Below are positions 25,173 to 36,635 of a stretch of DNA of 64,000 bases, one piece after another (within the stretch, counting starts at the first letter, position 1; the number at the start of each line of letters is the position of its first letter). The notes beneath the pieces are model-generated. The model saw nothing but the letters and a program-made list of their open reading frames with translations, had not been told where the DNA came from and did not search any database. Origin of the DNA: Alnus glutinosa. Lineage: Eukaryota; Streptophyta; Magnoliopsida; Fagales; Betulaceae. The position numbers and the translations under genes are program-made. Where the stretch lies: contig NC_084888.1 of the NCBI RefSeq assembly GCF_958979055.1, positions 33,723,804-33,787,803 of the forward strand, read 5' to 3'.

Positions 25173-25317
25173 GAGTAGTGATTGGGGGCCCCCTTCTTCC
25201 CCTTTTAATAAGCAAAATATTTTTATTCAAAAAGTTTTTTTTTTCTTTTTGAATTAAAATGTTTTATTTATTGAAAAGGAAAAGGGGGCCGGTCAGATGT
25301 CCTCCAATCACTACTTA
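25173..25317. mobile_element. MITE in one unit of the duplicated array
   Basis: Inverted ends (gtagtgattgg left; ccaatcactac right) enclose T- and A-rich DNA. The flanks tgctacct (25165-25172) and tgcaacct (25318-25325) form an 8-bp direct repeat with one mismatch, which suggests hAT type. The sister unit at ~27,093-27,110 reads straight through (gctacctgcttgtctcac), an empty site. Confidence 0.75.
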
Positions 25318-26461
25318 TGCAACCTACATGTCTCACATCAGAAAAAACAAGTAGTTTCATACAAGAAGAGAAATCCTTATAAAAAGGAAGCCAACTTGCT
25401 TTCAGAATTGATGAAGTACAGCTTGAAATAAATAAATATTGTCATATTCAGAGAACAACTTCAATATACTTTTGTTAGGTCTAAGCGTTTAAAGCTTTAA
25501 AAGAGGACTAAAGTTTTCGTTGCATCATCATAAATGTTGCGTGACTTTTAAAATTATTTTTAAATTTAAAATGATTATTATTAAATTTTAAAATGCACAT
25601 GACATTTGGGAGGATTCAAGGAAGACGACTCTAGTCCTCCTTATAGATTTACTCAAATATTATTAAACTCCAATCGAGCTCGATTGGAGGCTCAGCTTGT
25701 TAACTTAGCTGAGTTCGAGCCAAACTAGAACTCGGTTAAGCTCTTAATAAGCTAAACTCGAGCTTCCAAGTTAAGTATTCAAGCCAAATCTAGCACTCTG
25801 GCAATCTCAAGCTAAGTACGATTTTAAATCAAATTGCAAGAAATTAATCATTTGAAATTACGTTTGTTTTTTTAAATTACGATTTGAAAACGCAATATAT
25901 ATATATATATTTTCAAATCGTAAGTAATATGATGTTTATTTTTTTGAAATCTCATTATTTTAAAGGTTAAATTACGATTTTAAAAGCTCAACTATAATTT
26001 TATCAAATATTTAATTATATTTTAAAAAATCACGCTTTCAAATTATACATTTTAAAATTACTATTTTTAAATCACATCGTTTTAAATCATAAATTCAAAC
26101 AAATCATTATTTTGATCGGCTAAACTTAAATTAGACAGTTATTAGATGGGAAACATCGACATTGATAAGTTTGTTGGGTAGGCCAACATATTGGAGACAG
26201 GTGCTTTAAATAAATTGAAATTATTTTAGCAACAGAGATTATCATTGTTTTTCTACTTTAGTAGGCGGGAAGCACTGTGTATTGTCTAATCAGATACTAG
26301 GCTACTAGCTCCGTAGGAGATATATTTATTTTCTTTTTCCTCCTCCTAATAATTGCAATATTCAGGATGAAACTAGACATTTAAAAATAGGGGACAAAGA
26401 CTTAAAAAAAAAAAAAAAGACTTTTAAGAAGATAAAAAGCTAATTTTGGAGAGAATATTAC

Positions 26462-26464
<3 letters not shown>

Positions 26465-26504
<40 letters not shown>
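26465..26504. repeat. (ATA)n microsatellite
   Basis: About 13 perfect trinucleotide repeats. The equivalent place in the other array unit (~24,583) has only four, showing expansion after duplication. Confidence 0.85.
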
Positions 26505-26506
<2 letters not shown>

Positions 26507-28325
26507 CATAAAATTTATAATTAATTTTAAAATTTTGGAGGACTAATACCCCCGAGGCCTACCTAATTACGCCTTAGTTAGCTTTTCCATTTCATTTGTA
26601 TTCTTCTACTTTTTTTCATCTCACATAGGGGGTATAAGATGAACATAATTGCTCGTAAACTCAGTTCAACTTAATCCGGTTAAACTTGATTTGGTATCGG
26701 TTCGAATATTAAACGAGTAATTCGTGAACACAATAATCTGCTTAAATATTAAACGAGACATATTCATATAAATTAGACTCAACTCGAATAAAAAACTCGT
26801 GAGTTCAGCTTAATTGTATAAGTTCGATTCGACTCGTTCAACTTGAATCGTTAATTAACTCGTTTTTGTATATATATATATATATATACTTTGTCAAGAA
26901 GTCCCTACGCAGCATTTTTTTTTTTTTCTTTTGTAATATATAAAGGGCAGCCTATATATATACACGCACAGCTTGAACCCAATAGTTTTTCTTGTATGTG
27001 TTTTAGTTTATATGTTATAGGAAATCCCATAATCCCACAACGTAAGGAAGAGATTGTATAACACAAGAAAAGCTTTATGAAAAGGAAATGTGCTACCTGC
27101 TTGTCTCACATCAAGTAGTTTCCTACAAGAAGTGAAATCTTATAAAATGGAAGCCAACTTGCTTTCGTTAGGGAATTGATGAAGTACAGCTTGAAATAAA
27201 TAAATATTGTCATAGTCGGATTACAACTTCAATATACTTTTGCCGGCTCTAACCTTTTAAAGAAGATTAGAGTCTTCATTATGTCATTTCAAATTTTATG
27301 TGACTTTTAAAATTTTCATTGAAATTGAGATGATCATCATTATTTTAATCAATGATGATTTAAAAGGTAGAAGACATTTGGAATGACTCAATGAGAACAG
27401 TCCTCCTTATAACTTTACTTGAATATTATTAAACTTCAATCGTGCTCAATTAGAGGTTCAGCTTGTTATCTTAGCCGAGTTCAAGCCAAGCTAGAACTCG
27501 ATTAAGCTCTTAAAAAGCCAAGCTTGAACTTCCAAGTTAAGTATTTGAGCCGAGTTTGGCAACCTCAAGCTCAGCTTGACTCGAATTAAGTCCTAATTTC
27601 TCACATGGTTGTCGATATAGGAAAACATGGCTAGATGTGATTAAGAGCAATAACAAAATTAGGGTTTTTTAAAAGCTGGGGTTAAATCTAATTTTGCTAA
27701 GAGCCAAGTTTAATTTTTAAGAAAAAAAAAATTATATATAAATGTTTTTTTTTTAAAAAAAATATAACTATAACTATATCAATATTTTTAACTTTATATA
27801 AGTATTTTAACTATATATAATAGTAATAATAATAATTGGATATAATTTATCCCAATAAATTTCCATTCTGACAGTATCTGGTCTCAGTTCAAAAAAGCAT
27901 ATATTGAAAATTTGAAAAGGTAAGCAACTCTTCCATTTATTAAATTTGCTTCCAGCATGGAGTCCGAATTCGAGTTTACAAGGAGCAAGATTAAAAGATA
28001 TTGTAATATGAAAGATAATTAAAAAAAAAATATATAAAAAAATATAATTAATGAAATAAATAAATAATTTAAGAAATTTAATTACTTTTTTTTAAAAAAA
28101 AAAACTTGTTATTTAATTTTTCATGTCTCGGGTCAATTTATCCGGTTGTAAATTTACATAATTTCTTTATTGCTAATAATTTTGAATATATTATTCACAA
28201 CAAAATTTGATTAATGTTTCTACATAAGGTTGTTTAAAATTTGATTGTGACTTAATAAAATCACTATTTTAGATAAATAACAATTAACTTAAAAGGACAA
28301 TCTAAATTTTAACAATTAAAAGGAC

Positions 28326-28329
<4 letters not shown>

Positions 28330-28361
<32 letters not shown>
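28330..28361. repeat. (TA)n microsatellite
   Basis: About 16 TA repeats between two copies of the local word aaaggacaatctaaattt (28,294 and 28,379). Confidence 0.85.
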
Positions 28362-28363
<2 letters not shown>

Positions 28364-28524
28364 TTAACAATTTACTTAAAAGGACAATCTAAATTTTAGA
28401 TAAATAACTTTATTATTACTAATAAATTAATATAAAATTTTAATTACATAGGTAAAATTTTTGAAAAAAGAGAGGCTAGCTCTTGTTTAAAAATTAAATA
28501 TTGTTGCTTAATTATATATATTAT

Positions 28525-29506
28525 GGGAAAAATACAATTTAGCCTTCAAAATTATCACCATTTTTTTGGATGGCCCCCTAAACTACTAAGGCTTGCACTA
28601 TGGCTTCCCAAACTACCAAAACCTTTGAAAAAGACTCATTTTGGTGAAATATCTCCATAATACCCTTGCCATGTGTCATTTTTCAATCAAAAACTAAAAA
28701 AAAAAACTAATTTTTTTTTTTTTTTTTTTTTAAATAAATTGGGTATTTAGGGTGGCGTTATTTCTCAACCGTGACCCGATCTTCCCAACACCCCTTCGGT
28801 TACCGCCTGTTTGCAACACCGTGATGATCGATTTTATACTCCTGCTCGATGAGTTTCGATTCGCAATCATTAGCTCATTGATCTCGGCCAAGCTCAAGCT
28901 CGCCCCACTTTGGAAAATATCCTCCACCTGAGAGAAAAACTTGTGATCCTTGAGCCACAGGTAGCTATTGGCTAACGTTTTGAATGCCAAAAAATTACTA
29001 AGAGGAAAATTAATATGAACAAGCTCAAGGCCGTTGATTTATCTGTCAGAAATTGATCGAGGTCTTCCACAACGATGATAGACTTACTCGTCGTTTGTAA
29101 CAAAACAAAATTTAGGTTGGAATCATTCATAACATTCGAAAGATCAATATCATAGACATTGAAGGATATGAAACTAGCCATGTCTGCATTCGGAAAGGCG
29201 AGGACGGGTTCGTTGAGCTGCAGGCGTGCATCGTGCCCAACGACGATGCTGGAAAGAAGCATACGTCCTTCGGTCGATTGTAATATTTTTTAAAAATAAA
29301 AAATAACATTTTAGTTTTTTTTTTTGAATTTTATTATTTTTTAATTGAAAAATGACACGTGGCAGTGGTATTATGAGGATATTTCGCCAAAATGGGCTTT
29401 TTTCAAAGGTTTTGATAGTTTGGGAGGCTAGAGTGCAATCTTTTGTAGTTTATGAGACCATCCGAAAAAAGGGTATCATTTTAGGGGGTTAAATTATATT
29501 TTTCTC
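28525..29506 (-). mobile_element. Pack-MULE carrying AAA-ATPase gene pieces
   Basis: A 982-bp element. Terminal inverted repeats of ~190 bp (ggatggccccctaaactac left; ggatggtctcataaactac on the opposite strand at the right) enclose the captured sequence. The perfect 9-bp direct repeat atatattat flanks it at 28516-28524 and 29507-29515. The repeats have diverged by perhaps 15%, so the insertion is not recent. No transposase is encoded, so it needed one from elsewhere. Confidence 0.92.
28739..29262 (-). pseudogene. Captured fragment of a BCS1-type AAA-ATPase gene
   Basis: The minus strand first encodes NVYDIDLSNVMNDSNLN, LLQTTSKSIIVVEDLD (Walker B) and FLTDKSTALSL. After a gap it encodes AFKTLANSYLWLKDHKFFSQ, EDIFQSGASLSLAEINELMI, ANRNSSSRSIKSIITVLQ and TGGNRRG. 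These match plant AAA-ATPases of the At2g46620-like group. The ~55 residues between the two blocks, which should include the sensor and arginine-finger region, are missing, and there is no Walker A P-loop upstream. The piece cannot make a working ATPase. It probably represents exons or parts of exons taken up by the element. Confidence 0.85.
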
Positions 29507-29688
29507 ATATATTATAGTGCGAATTTTTAAGTAAGAAAAAAAAAACTCTAATGGAGAAGTATAATTTTGTTGAGGGCTGAAATTTTACTCTTGAGTTTTG
29601 GGGTCATGCTTTTGAAAAACAGCCGCACATATTTTTAAGGGAAGATATGATATGTTTACAACTTTTGTATAACTCTTGTACAACTTTA

Positions 29689-30110
29689 AGAGCATTCACA
29701 CCATATTCTATTTGATTTTCTTTAAATTTAAAGAATAAAATTACTTTTTGTTTTCCTATTCAAATACACTTCACAATAGCTTCTCTTTATCTTTTCCTAT
29801 ATCAATTAAATATTTTTTCTTTACAAATATAAGTTTGTACCTACCCTCATATTTTTTCACAAAATTCCAACACAATCTCTAATAAAAGACAAAAAGATGA
29901 GAGATGGGAGAGAAAATAAAAATATTTTGTATTAAAATAATAGATAGGGAAGCTTTTTTGATTTCCTACACATTGGGTAAAACTGTAGTATTCCTAATGT
30001 TTAAGAAACCAATTGGGTGTCTGTTGTGGGTGGTTTTTTGTGATTTTTTTTTTTTTGACATTTTCCTTATATGTAAGGAATGGAATGAACTATAGAGAAG
30101 CTGTTGGAAA
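29689..30110. mobile_element. MITE, family B copy
   Basis: Starts ttaagagcattcacaccata and shares interior words with the element at 60,802-61,191 (aaaattactttttg; ctgttgtgggtggttttttgtg versus ctgctgtgggaggtttttttga). Ends are degenerate. Confidence 0.5.
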
Positions 30111-31083
30111 TGTTTTAACAATTTTTTTTTTTTTAAAATCAACCATTGGATGTGTATGATCCACATTTAGAAAAACAGATCCAACGATTAGTTTGAAAAA
30201 AATTGTATTAAGAGTTATACAACAATTATTTTTCTTTTAAGTGTTCATCGATCTTTAAGTGCTTTCTGATATGGAAATAAAAAAATAAGTGTCAGAAATA
30301 AAATAAGAAATGAAAGTAACGTGAAATTCAATAGTGACCGACACCAAGTTTGGATTACTATTGATGCCGTGCAGATCTATAAAAAGAAATCATGTAGCTA
30401 GGGAGTTCGTTGTGCAATAAGTTTTTGGAAAGAGACTTAACTTTGAAAAGGACAGAAGAGTAACTTAATTAAAGACCAAAGACCACTCCACTCTCATGTC
30501 ATATGTCACTTTTGATTATGTGAAAACAATTAGTTTATGTATGTAGATATAAAAGTGGTGATTCAAGATTCATCAAGCTTAATTAATTATGGCGGGCGAC
30601 TGGTCGTTTGCTTCCCCTCGTTCTGCTTCTTTGCCATTAGTATTGAAAGAGAGAAATGGTGAATGTGAGACGTACAGCTAGACATTAATTTGTCTATTTT
30701 TGTTATCTCGTGCCACGAAAAGGGCTGACTTTAATTGTATGCCTCAGCCAGTACATTGAGTTGTTCAAGTTTATTTTGGCATTTATTATAGAGGGTTAGA
30801 AGACGTGGTTTGATTTTTTATTTATTTATTTATTTTTTATTTATCATAAATGACATTTTGAGTTATGAAAAAAGACGGAGATGATATCTCTATCTTAAAA
30901 CTAACGGAGTTTTGAACGGAAGTACTATATTCATCTTTTCGTATATCTTCAAGTACTACTTGTGATAAAAATTGAAATACAGGACAAGAAATAAGAAATT
31001 CAAACCATAAGGAGCATTGTTTAACTCTATTATAAAAGTTGTGATGTTAGCCAGTAGGCCAAGTGACAAAGGATTTGACTTAA

Positions 31084-31441
31084 AGTATCTCTAGTAATAA
31101 TAGTCAAAGTAGCTATTAAAAAAATATAATTTTTTACTTTAGCTAATGTTATTTTTATACTCTCTCTTCAACATATTTTCTATTATATTCTTTATTTTTT
31201 TTAATATTATTTTGTGTGGAGAGAGTGTGTGAAAGAAGGAAATAAAGAGAGAGAAAACAATAAAAAAACTGTTTGTAGTGTGAATAGTAAATATGTTATT
31301 CCGCTTATTTACTATTCACGTATACCAGAATGAAAAACTACATTTTATCTATTTTGATGGGGACAAAAAATGGTCCATAATAATCAAAATTTATTATTAT
31401 GAGCCATTTACCTATTATATTCTATTGGAGATGCATGCTCT
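31084..31441. mobile_element. MITE-like element
   Basis: The start (cttaaagtatctctagtaat) and end (ctattggagatgcatgctctaag) are inverted versions of each other at low identity, typical of the aggagcatctcca-type plant MITEs. The interior is AT-rich and non-coding. Superfamily not fixed. Confidence 0.45.
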
Positions 31442-32275
31442 AAGGTGCGAAAATGTTGAGGTTTAATTTTATTTATGAAAAATAAAGGAGTAAAATTAAA
31501 TAAACTACGCCATGGTAATTTTTTTTTTTTAAAAAATAACCTAAGCCAAATCCGATGATCAGAAGGAGATCTAACAGGCCAGGTGAAACTGTCAATATGC
31601 ATCAACTAAGAGTCATTACTAACAATGCAACTGCTAGGTCAAAATCTATTGCCCCTTTATTTGGAAGAGTAGGAGTATTTTAATGACAGTTTTTAGATGA
31701 ATATTACCAAGTATTGTTAGAATAATAATAGAACGATTATTATATTAATTATTTTTTTATTAACCGAAATTTTTGTGAAAAATAATAATTTAATACGGTA
31801 TTAGAGTCTAAGTTCTAAATTCAAACATTAACTTTACAATTTATTTTTTTATTTTCAATACATATAAAGAGAATACGTGTTAAAATATTAATTAAATTAC
31901 TAAATTTACTTAAAAAAAAAAATTTGAAAAAGGGTCCTGAGAGCTCAATTTGTTGTATAACAGACTTCCATTCCAACTATAATTATCAATAATTGCACAG
32001 AAAATTATAGCATGAGGAGAAACTCAAACCATTTGATGAATTTAGTTTATTGATTATTGTACTGAATAGGAAAGGAAACAGAGTACATGTGGAGATTGAA
32101 CTCATTATTTGCGGCAGATGGAGTACCTGCGCGCCATGACATGTCCTTGGAGGAGCAAACTTTAATAGCTTTCACAGTATCATGAACGAAAAAGAAAACA
32201 TATAAATAGGGAAAAAAGAAGAAGGAAAAACCTATAATAGGGCATCATAAACCAGAAAATCAATCAGGCCGCATC

Positions 32276-33625
32276 TCAGTGAAGCCTAACAAAGCTTAGA
32301 TATTCATCGTTGATCCAACTGTACTTCTCCTTGAAAGGGTTGAGTAGGCATTGAGGTGGGTAACGATCAATGCAGTCTTTCCAAACATTGACATCATCCA
32401 AGTCCTTCATTACCTCCCACACACAGTTGTTGCACATAAATCCTGCTCCAAGGCTGATCATCAGAATCTTGTCACCCTTCTTAAGCCTCTTCTTAGCCTC
32501 CATGTAACCCAAAACGTACCAATTTCCAGCGGCCGACGTGTTTCCAAACCGGTGAAGTGCCATTCTAGCCGGCTCAAGATCGTTGTCGCTGAGCCCTAAG
32601 CCCTTCCCAACCCCATCAATCACAGCCCTTCCACCAGGGTGGATGCAGAAGTGGTCCACTCCAGCCTTCAGGTTCGGGCTTTTGGTTTTGTGCTGAAGCT
32701 TTGCTGCAAAGAAGTAGCGGAGGAGTTCTCTTAGTGGCAACACTTTAGGTACAAGCACTCGTAGGTTCATGGAAAAAGCTTGAGCGGCAGCTTTTGTGAG
32801 GCTTTTGGTGAGGCGAAAACCAAGGTTGCCATGCTCATCTTCCACTTGCATGCAGCATCCGTATGCTTCGTCGCTCGAGCCAGTATCAACTCGAACTGCG
32901 CTCTTTAATCTCATGATGGCTCGATGCTTCAAAGCCTTTTTGTTTGTGAAGAGCATCGAACAGCTTCCCGAGCGGAAAAGGCAGTTGGAGAGCAGCATAG
33001 ATTTCTCCTTGCCGCAATACCAATGCGGGCCCATGGATTCTGTGCTCACAACGACAGCGTAAGAATCTTTGTATGACTTGAACAAGTGTTGCACGAGATC
33101 GACGGCCACAAGGCTTGCGCTACAGCCCATTCCGGAGAGGTTGAAAGCCTTAATATCCTCCCTCATCTTGTAACGGTTTATTATACAAGCTGTGAGAGAA
33201 GGCACGGGAGAGAACATCGACACATTCACAGCGAGGATGTCGATTTCTGATGGAGAAACTCCTGTCTTAGCAAAAAGGTTGTCAAGTGTGTCGTAGATGA
33301 ATTCATTCATCTCCAAATGGGCGTCTGCCAGAGTAGGTTCTCTTTCTCTTCCCGCAAAGACAATTGGCGGGCCGTACGTTTCTTCCCCGAGCCCTGAACT
33401 GACGATGGTTTTCAAGAGAAACCTGTATTCCTCCAAACCCAGATTTTTGTTTCGGAAGACAATTTTTGCGCTGGATTCAGTGTTGAGCTTTCTTTCCTCA
33501 GGGGCCTTGTAGCACTCGTAGGCCAACATATAGCAGCATTGGTCTCTCCGTTGAAGAACCAACTTGCATATGCCGAAGAAAGCATAGAATAGAGATAGTA
33601 AACAAATTCCCATGAAGAGATCCAT
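32276..33625 (-). CDS. 3-ketoacyl-CoA synthase (KCS12-like)
   Basis: A single exon of 449 residues. It catalyses condensation of acyl-CoA with malonyl-CoA, the first and chain-length-setting step of very-long-chain fatty acid elongation in the ER, feeding cuticular wax, suberin and sphingolipids. One hydrophobic segment (about residues 2-24) precedes the FAE1/CUT1-type domain, which starts at CYMLAYECYK. The catalytic Cys is C168 in NLSGMGCSAS, the His is H329 in HFCIHPGG and the Asn is N362 in RFGNTS; these align with C223, H391 and N424 of FAE1. The short N-terminus and overall match point to the KCS12 branch. No intron, as in several KCS clades. The gene looks intact. Substrate chain length cannot be told from sequence. 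Confidence 0.94.
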   Translation of the reverse strand: MDLFMGICLLSLFYAFFGICKLVLQRRDQCCYMLAYECYKAPEERKLNTESSAKIVFRNKNLGLEEYRFLLKTIVSSGLGEETYGPPIVFAGREREPTLADAHLEMNEFIYDTLDNLFAKTGVSPSEIDILAVNVSMFSPVPSLTACIINRYKMREDIKAFNLSGMGCSASLVAVDLVQHLFKSYKDSYAVVVSTESMGPHWYCGKEKSMLLSNCLFRSGSCSMLFTNKKALKHRAIMRLKSAVRVDTGSSDEAYGCCMQVEDEHGNLGFRLTKSLTKAAAQAFSMNLRVLVPKVLPLRELLRYFFAAKLQHKTKSPNLKAGVDHFCIHPGGRAVIDGVGKGLGLSDNDLEPARMALHRFGNTSAAGNWYVLGYMEAKKRLKKGDKILMISLGAGFMCNNCVWEVMKDLDDVNVWKDCIDRYPPQCLLNPFKEKYSWINDEYLSFVRLH

Positions 33626-33710
33626 GGCTTGAGAGAGAGGGAGATACGGAGAGAGAGACAGGGAGAGATAGCAGTTTAATTTCCTTGCAAGTTTTCTGTG
33701 AGTTCAGTGG

Positions 33711-33719
33711 AAAATATAA
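33711..33719 (-). promoter_or_regulatory. TATA box of the KCS gene
   Basis: The minus strand reads ttatatttt about 90 bp upstream of the start codon. It is followed by a leader with CT-rich stretches (ctctccctgtctctctctcc), a common plant core-promoter and leader layout. Confidence 0.5.
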
Positions 33720-34089
33720 GGGAGTCTTATACAAATTTTCAAATGGCCACTCGGACATTTATCTCTTACCTAACAACCTCCTCTAAATAAATACAGTGAC
33801 AATTGTTGTTAGCATGCCGTCTTGGATTCTTGGACTTGTGGGGTTGCTTAGAAAAAGAAATCTTTGGTTTGTAGAGTTTGATAAAACATATTGGAACACT
33901 GTGTTTTACTCAAAAACCTTTCTCATCAGGTTTGAACTTAATTTAATTATATCAACTACTCATCTTAACAGTACTTAATATGATGTGAAACTTAACTAAA
34001 ACTAGCTAATCCTATTAATAACCATTGCATCCTATAAGTCTTTGTTACATCAATTTTGATAAAGATTGTTGAGTTGAATTAGTTTTTGA

Positions 34090-34302
34090 GTAGTTAAAAG
34101 TGCTTGTTATGATATAAATAATAAATTTTTTTATAGAAAAGGGAAAAAAAATTTGTAATATATATAGTGAATTTTTTTATTTTAATAGTAATAAAAAATT
34201 AGTAATATGATATAAAAAGTGAAAAAATTAAATTTGTTTTAAAATTAATTATTATTTTTTTTAAAAAAAATGTAAAAATAAAGGAGGAGAATGCAAACAC
34301 CC
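34090..34302 (+). mobile_element. MITE, family A copy 3 (decayed)
   Basis: The interior tagtgaatttttttattttaa...aatatgatataaaaagtgaa and the end gcaaacacccc match the elements at 7256 and 20724. It lies about 150 bp outside the large Mutator-like element. Confidence 0.45.
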
Positions 34303-34456
34303 CAATATTACTCATGATTCGATGTTCTTGAAAACTAGCTACCTAGAAGGACAAAAAGGCCAGGCAAAATTCTGAGTACGTAGTGATTTTGCTAGAAATT
34401 ATGAAGCCTAGCCCAGGAAAAAAATAAAAGCTAGCCCAAAAACTAGCCATTCTTAT

Positions 34457-35262
34457 GGGAAATGATCTATACACAAAATCCTCACAACTCTCGCACAACA
34501 GTCTTACGTGGCAAGAATATTTTATTGTTTTTTTTTGTTTTTTGGTTCATGCGGCTAGAAAACACTGGAGAGGGGGAAAATCAAATTTCCCCGCACCACT
34601 GCCACTGCCCAGTCCCTATCTCTCTCTCAAATTTCTGTCCGTACAGATCGCCCGTCGCCCGTCGTCCGTCGTCCGTGTCTTCCCCCTCCGGCAGGCAGAT
34701 CCTCTCCAGCTCTCTCTCTCTCTCCGGCGTATTTCCTCTCTCCGGCGCTTCCCACTCCACCAGAGACGGTCGTCCGTCGTCTTCCCCATCCGGCAGATCC
34801 TCTCCAGCTCTCTCTCTCTCCGGCGCTTCCCGCTCCGCCAGATTCGGTCGTCCGTCGTCTTCCCCCTCCGGCAGATCCTCTCCAGCTCTCTCTCTCTCTC
34901 TCCGGCGGTTTTCCTCTCTTCGCCGTTCTCTCTCGGCGTCCGGCGTCCGCCCTTCTCTTCGCCGTTCTCTCTCGGCGTCCGGCGTCCTCTGTCGTCCGGC
35001 AGATCTCGTCCCAGTCCAGCTCTGTCTCCGGCAGATCTTCTCTCCGGCGGGTAGGTATTTTTTTTTTTTTTTTCCTTTTTTGCTGCTACATTCTGTTTGA
35101 AATTTTGATTTGGGGTTTTTTTGTTTTTTTTTTGTTTTGGCTGCTACATTCTCTGGCATTTCAGTGAACTATGGTTTTGCAGTTTGATTTATGAAAGGAA
35201 AGGAGTAATTGGTTGGTTGGGTCTCAGTCCAGCTCTGTCTCCGGCCGGCCACGCTAAAAAAA

Positions 35263-35293
<31 letters not shown>

Positions 35294-36212
35294 GGCCGGG
35301 TCTGTTGTGTTGCTAGGGGTGATCTCCTCTTCCCTTTTACCAGCTTTGTTGTTTTGCATTTTGCTTTATTAAAATTTTTGGGTTGTTTTTCCATTGCACA
35401 CAAGGTGCTTGATAAAATGCTCCATTGACCAAGTTCAGACTTCCCCTTCCCCTTTGGAGCAGGTAATGGGGATTATAGGAAGTGGACCAAGTTCATTGTT
35501 CAAGTTCACTAACTTTTAACCTAATGTGTGAATTGGGAATTAAGTGGGTGAATGTGAACTTCTTTATTTTATGTTTTACCAAGCTCGTAGAGCTCTCAAC
35601 TTACACCTTGGGTTGACACTCTTCCTGCACGTGCACTGTTAATAGAGTGAATGTATCTGATTATGGTACTAAATGGGATTACTGAAATAGCAATTGTTTC
35701 AAACATGATTTTCTAGTAGTTTTCTTTTCTCTCTTATGAGTTTTGTGTTTCTTTTACTTACTGATGTTAGGAGTTTTCTTGGATATCAAGGTGTTTGTGT
35801 GTATGTGTGTGCGTGGATATATTGCACTGTTTGATGGTTCTGTTGGGCTGACCTTACTGCTTAGTGGGGAAAGGGAAGTCCTAAATTATTTTCTCCTTTA
35901 TAACAATTTATCTCTTCCATATGATTTGGCTTTCTAGAAAGGATTCTTGCTAAATGCCCGGAAAAAGATATGTCAATCAGAAAATTTTCTTATCTTTTTA
36001 ATCAACCATTGAGCTGTAGTTTTGATTACCCTGTTAGGTGAGTTCAAATGCTTAATTATGTCCTTCTGGTGTGTCACATACCTCAATCTTGTGCCCTGGT
36101 GTTAAATTCTGTGCCATTAAATACATGCCTGAATTTGCCCAAGCCAGTTGATATTTCTTGTCAACTGGAAGGTCCTTCTTGTGTCACATAACCTCAATCT
36201 TGTGCCCCAGTT
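34457..36212 (+). repeat. Left terminal inverted repeat of the 10-kb element
   Basis: 1,756 bp. The outer ~600 bp hold a GC- and CT-rich zone built from imperfect repeats of a ~60-bp unit (ctccggcagatcctctccag words) ending in a gt-rich junction and T-tract near 35,047. It resembles a plant leader and first-intron region, so it probably supplies the promoter. A second part (35,240-35,290) has a CT microsatellite after ggccggccacgct. Near the inner edge a ~118-bp segment (gtgtcacat.acctcaatcttg...gaatttgcccaagcc) is tandemly doubled at 36,072-36,257, and the repeat border falls inside the second copy. Open frames here are low-complexity. Confidence 0.92.
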
Positions 36213-36635
36213 ATCACTTCTGTGTCATAAAATACATGCTTGAATTTGCCCAAGCCTTTCCTTATAGCCACCAGAAAACTTCTCAGCTACATTCTGGTGT
36301 GTTTACTTTCTTTTACGGCAGAAAGATTTGGTAGCCACATCAAATATAAGATGATTGTTAGAAAAAAAAAATCCTCTTCCCCCAAAGTCTTCTTGATATG
36401 AAATCTGTAGTATAATTAGCATGGTGAGGGCAATGATGAGCAACCACAGATATGCTTTCCCAATTTCATTCTGGAGGTTGCCTTAACATATTCAAATTAT
36501 ATTGTTTCATAAAACCAAAAAAATTGATCTGTTGGCTGACTAATTTGATAAAAATATATGGGCAACAAAGGAATGTGGACATTTTTTTAAATAATATGTA
36601 TATAATTTTTATTTTTTTTGGGTAGGCTCGAAAAA

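Larger units (their letters stand above)
23220..27590 (+). repeat. Array of direct duplications, AT-rich
   Basis: A block beginning ttggagataggtgctttaaa and ending near a gtctaatca motif occurs at ~23,724-23,890, ~24,310-24,480 and ~26,190-26,360. A larger unit, including a tract starting ctcgtaaactc and one starting aaagggcagcctatatat, is present at ~24,170-25,800 and ~26,080-27,590. A shorter 5' part is itself doubled at 23,320-23,700 (aattttgccaaat...tcattatataaccga twice). Copies differ by scattered changes. Unit 1 alone contains a 145-bp insertion (25173-25317). No coding function seen; this could be tandem duplication of an old element. Confidence 0.75.

Noticed and set aside
34455-35100. 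Ser/Arg/Pro-rich frames of ~200 codons on both strands, mirrored at 43728-44524
   Set aside because: Low-complexity frames in CT-rich repeated DNA, open in several frames at once, and differing between the two terminal repeats by frame-changing indels.
35743-35937. 64-codon frame repeated inverted at 42911-43180
   Set aside because: It recurs only because it lies in the terminal inverted repeat. It is open by chance, with no domain.
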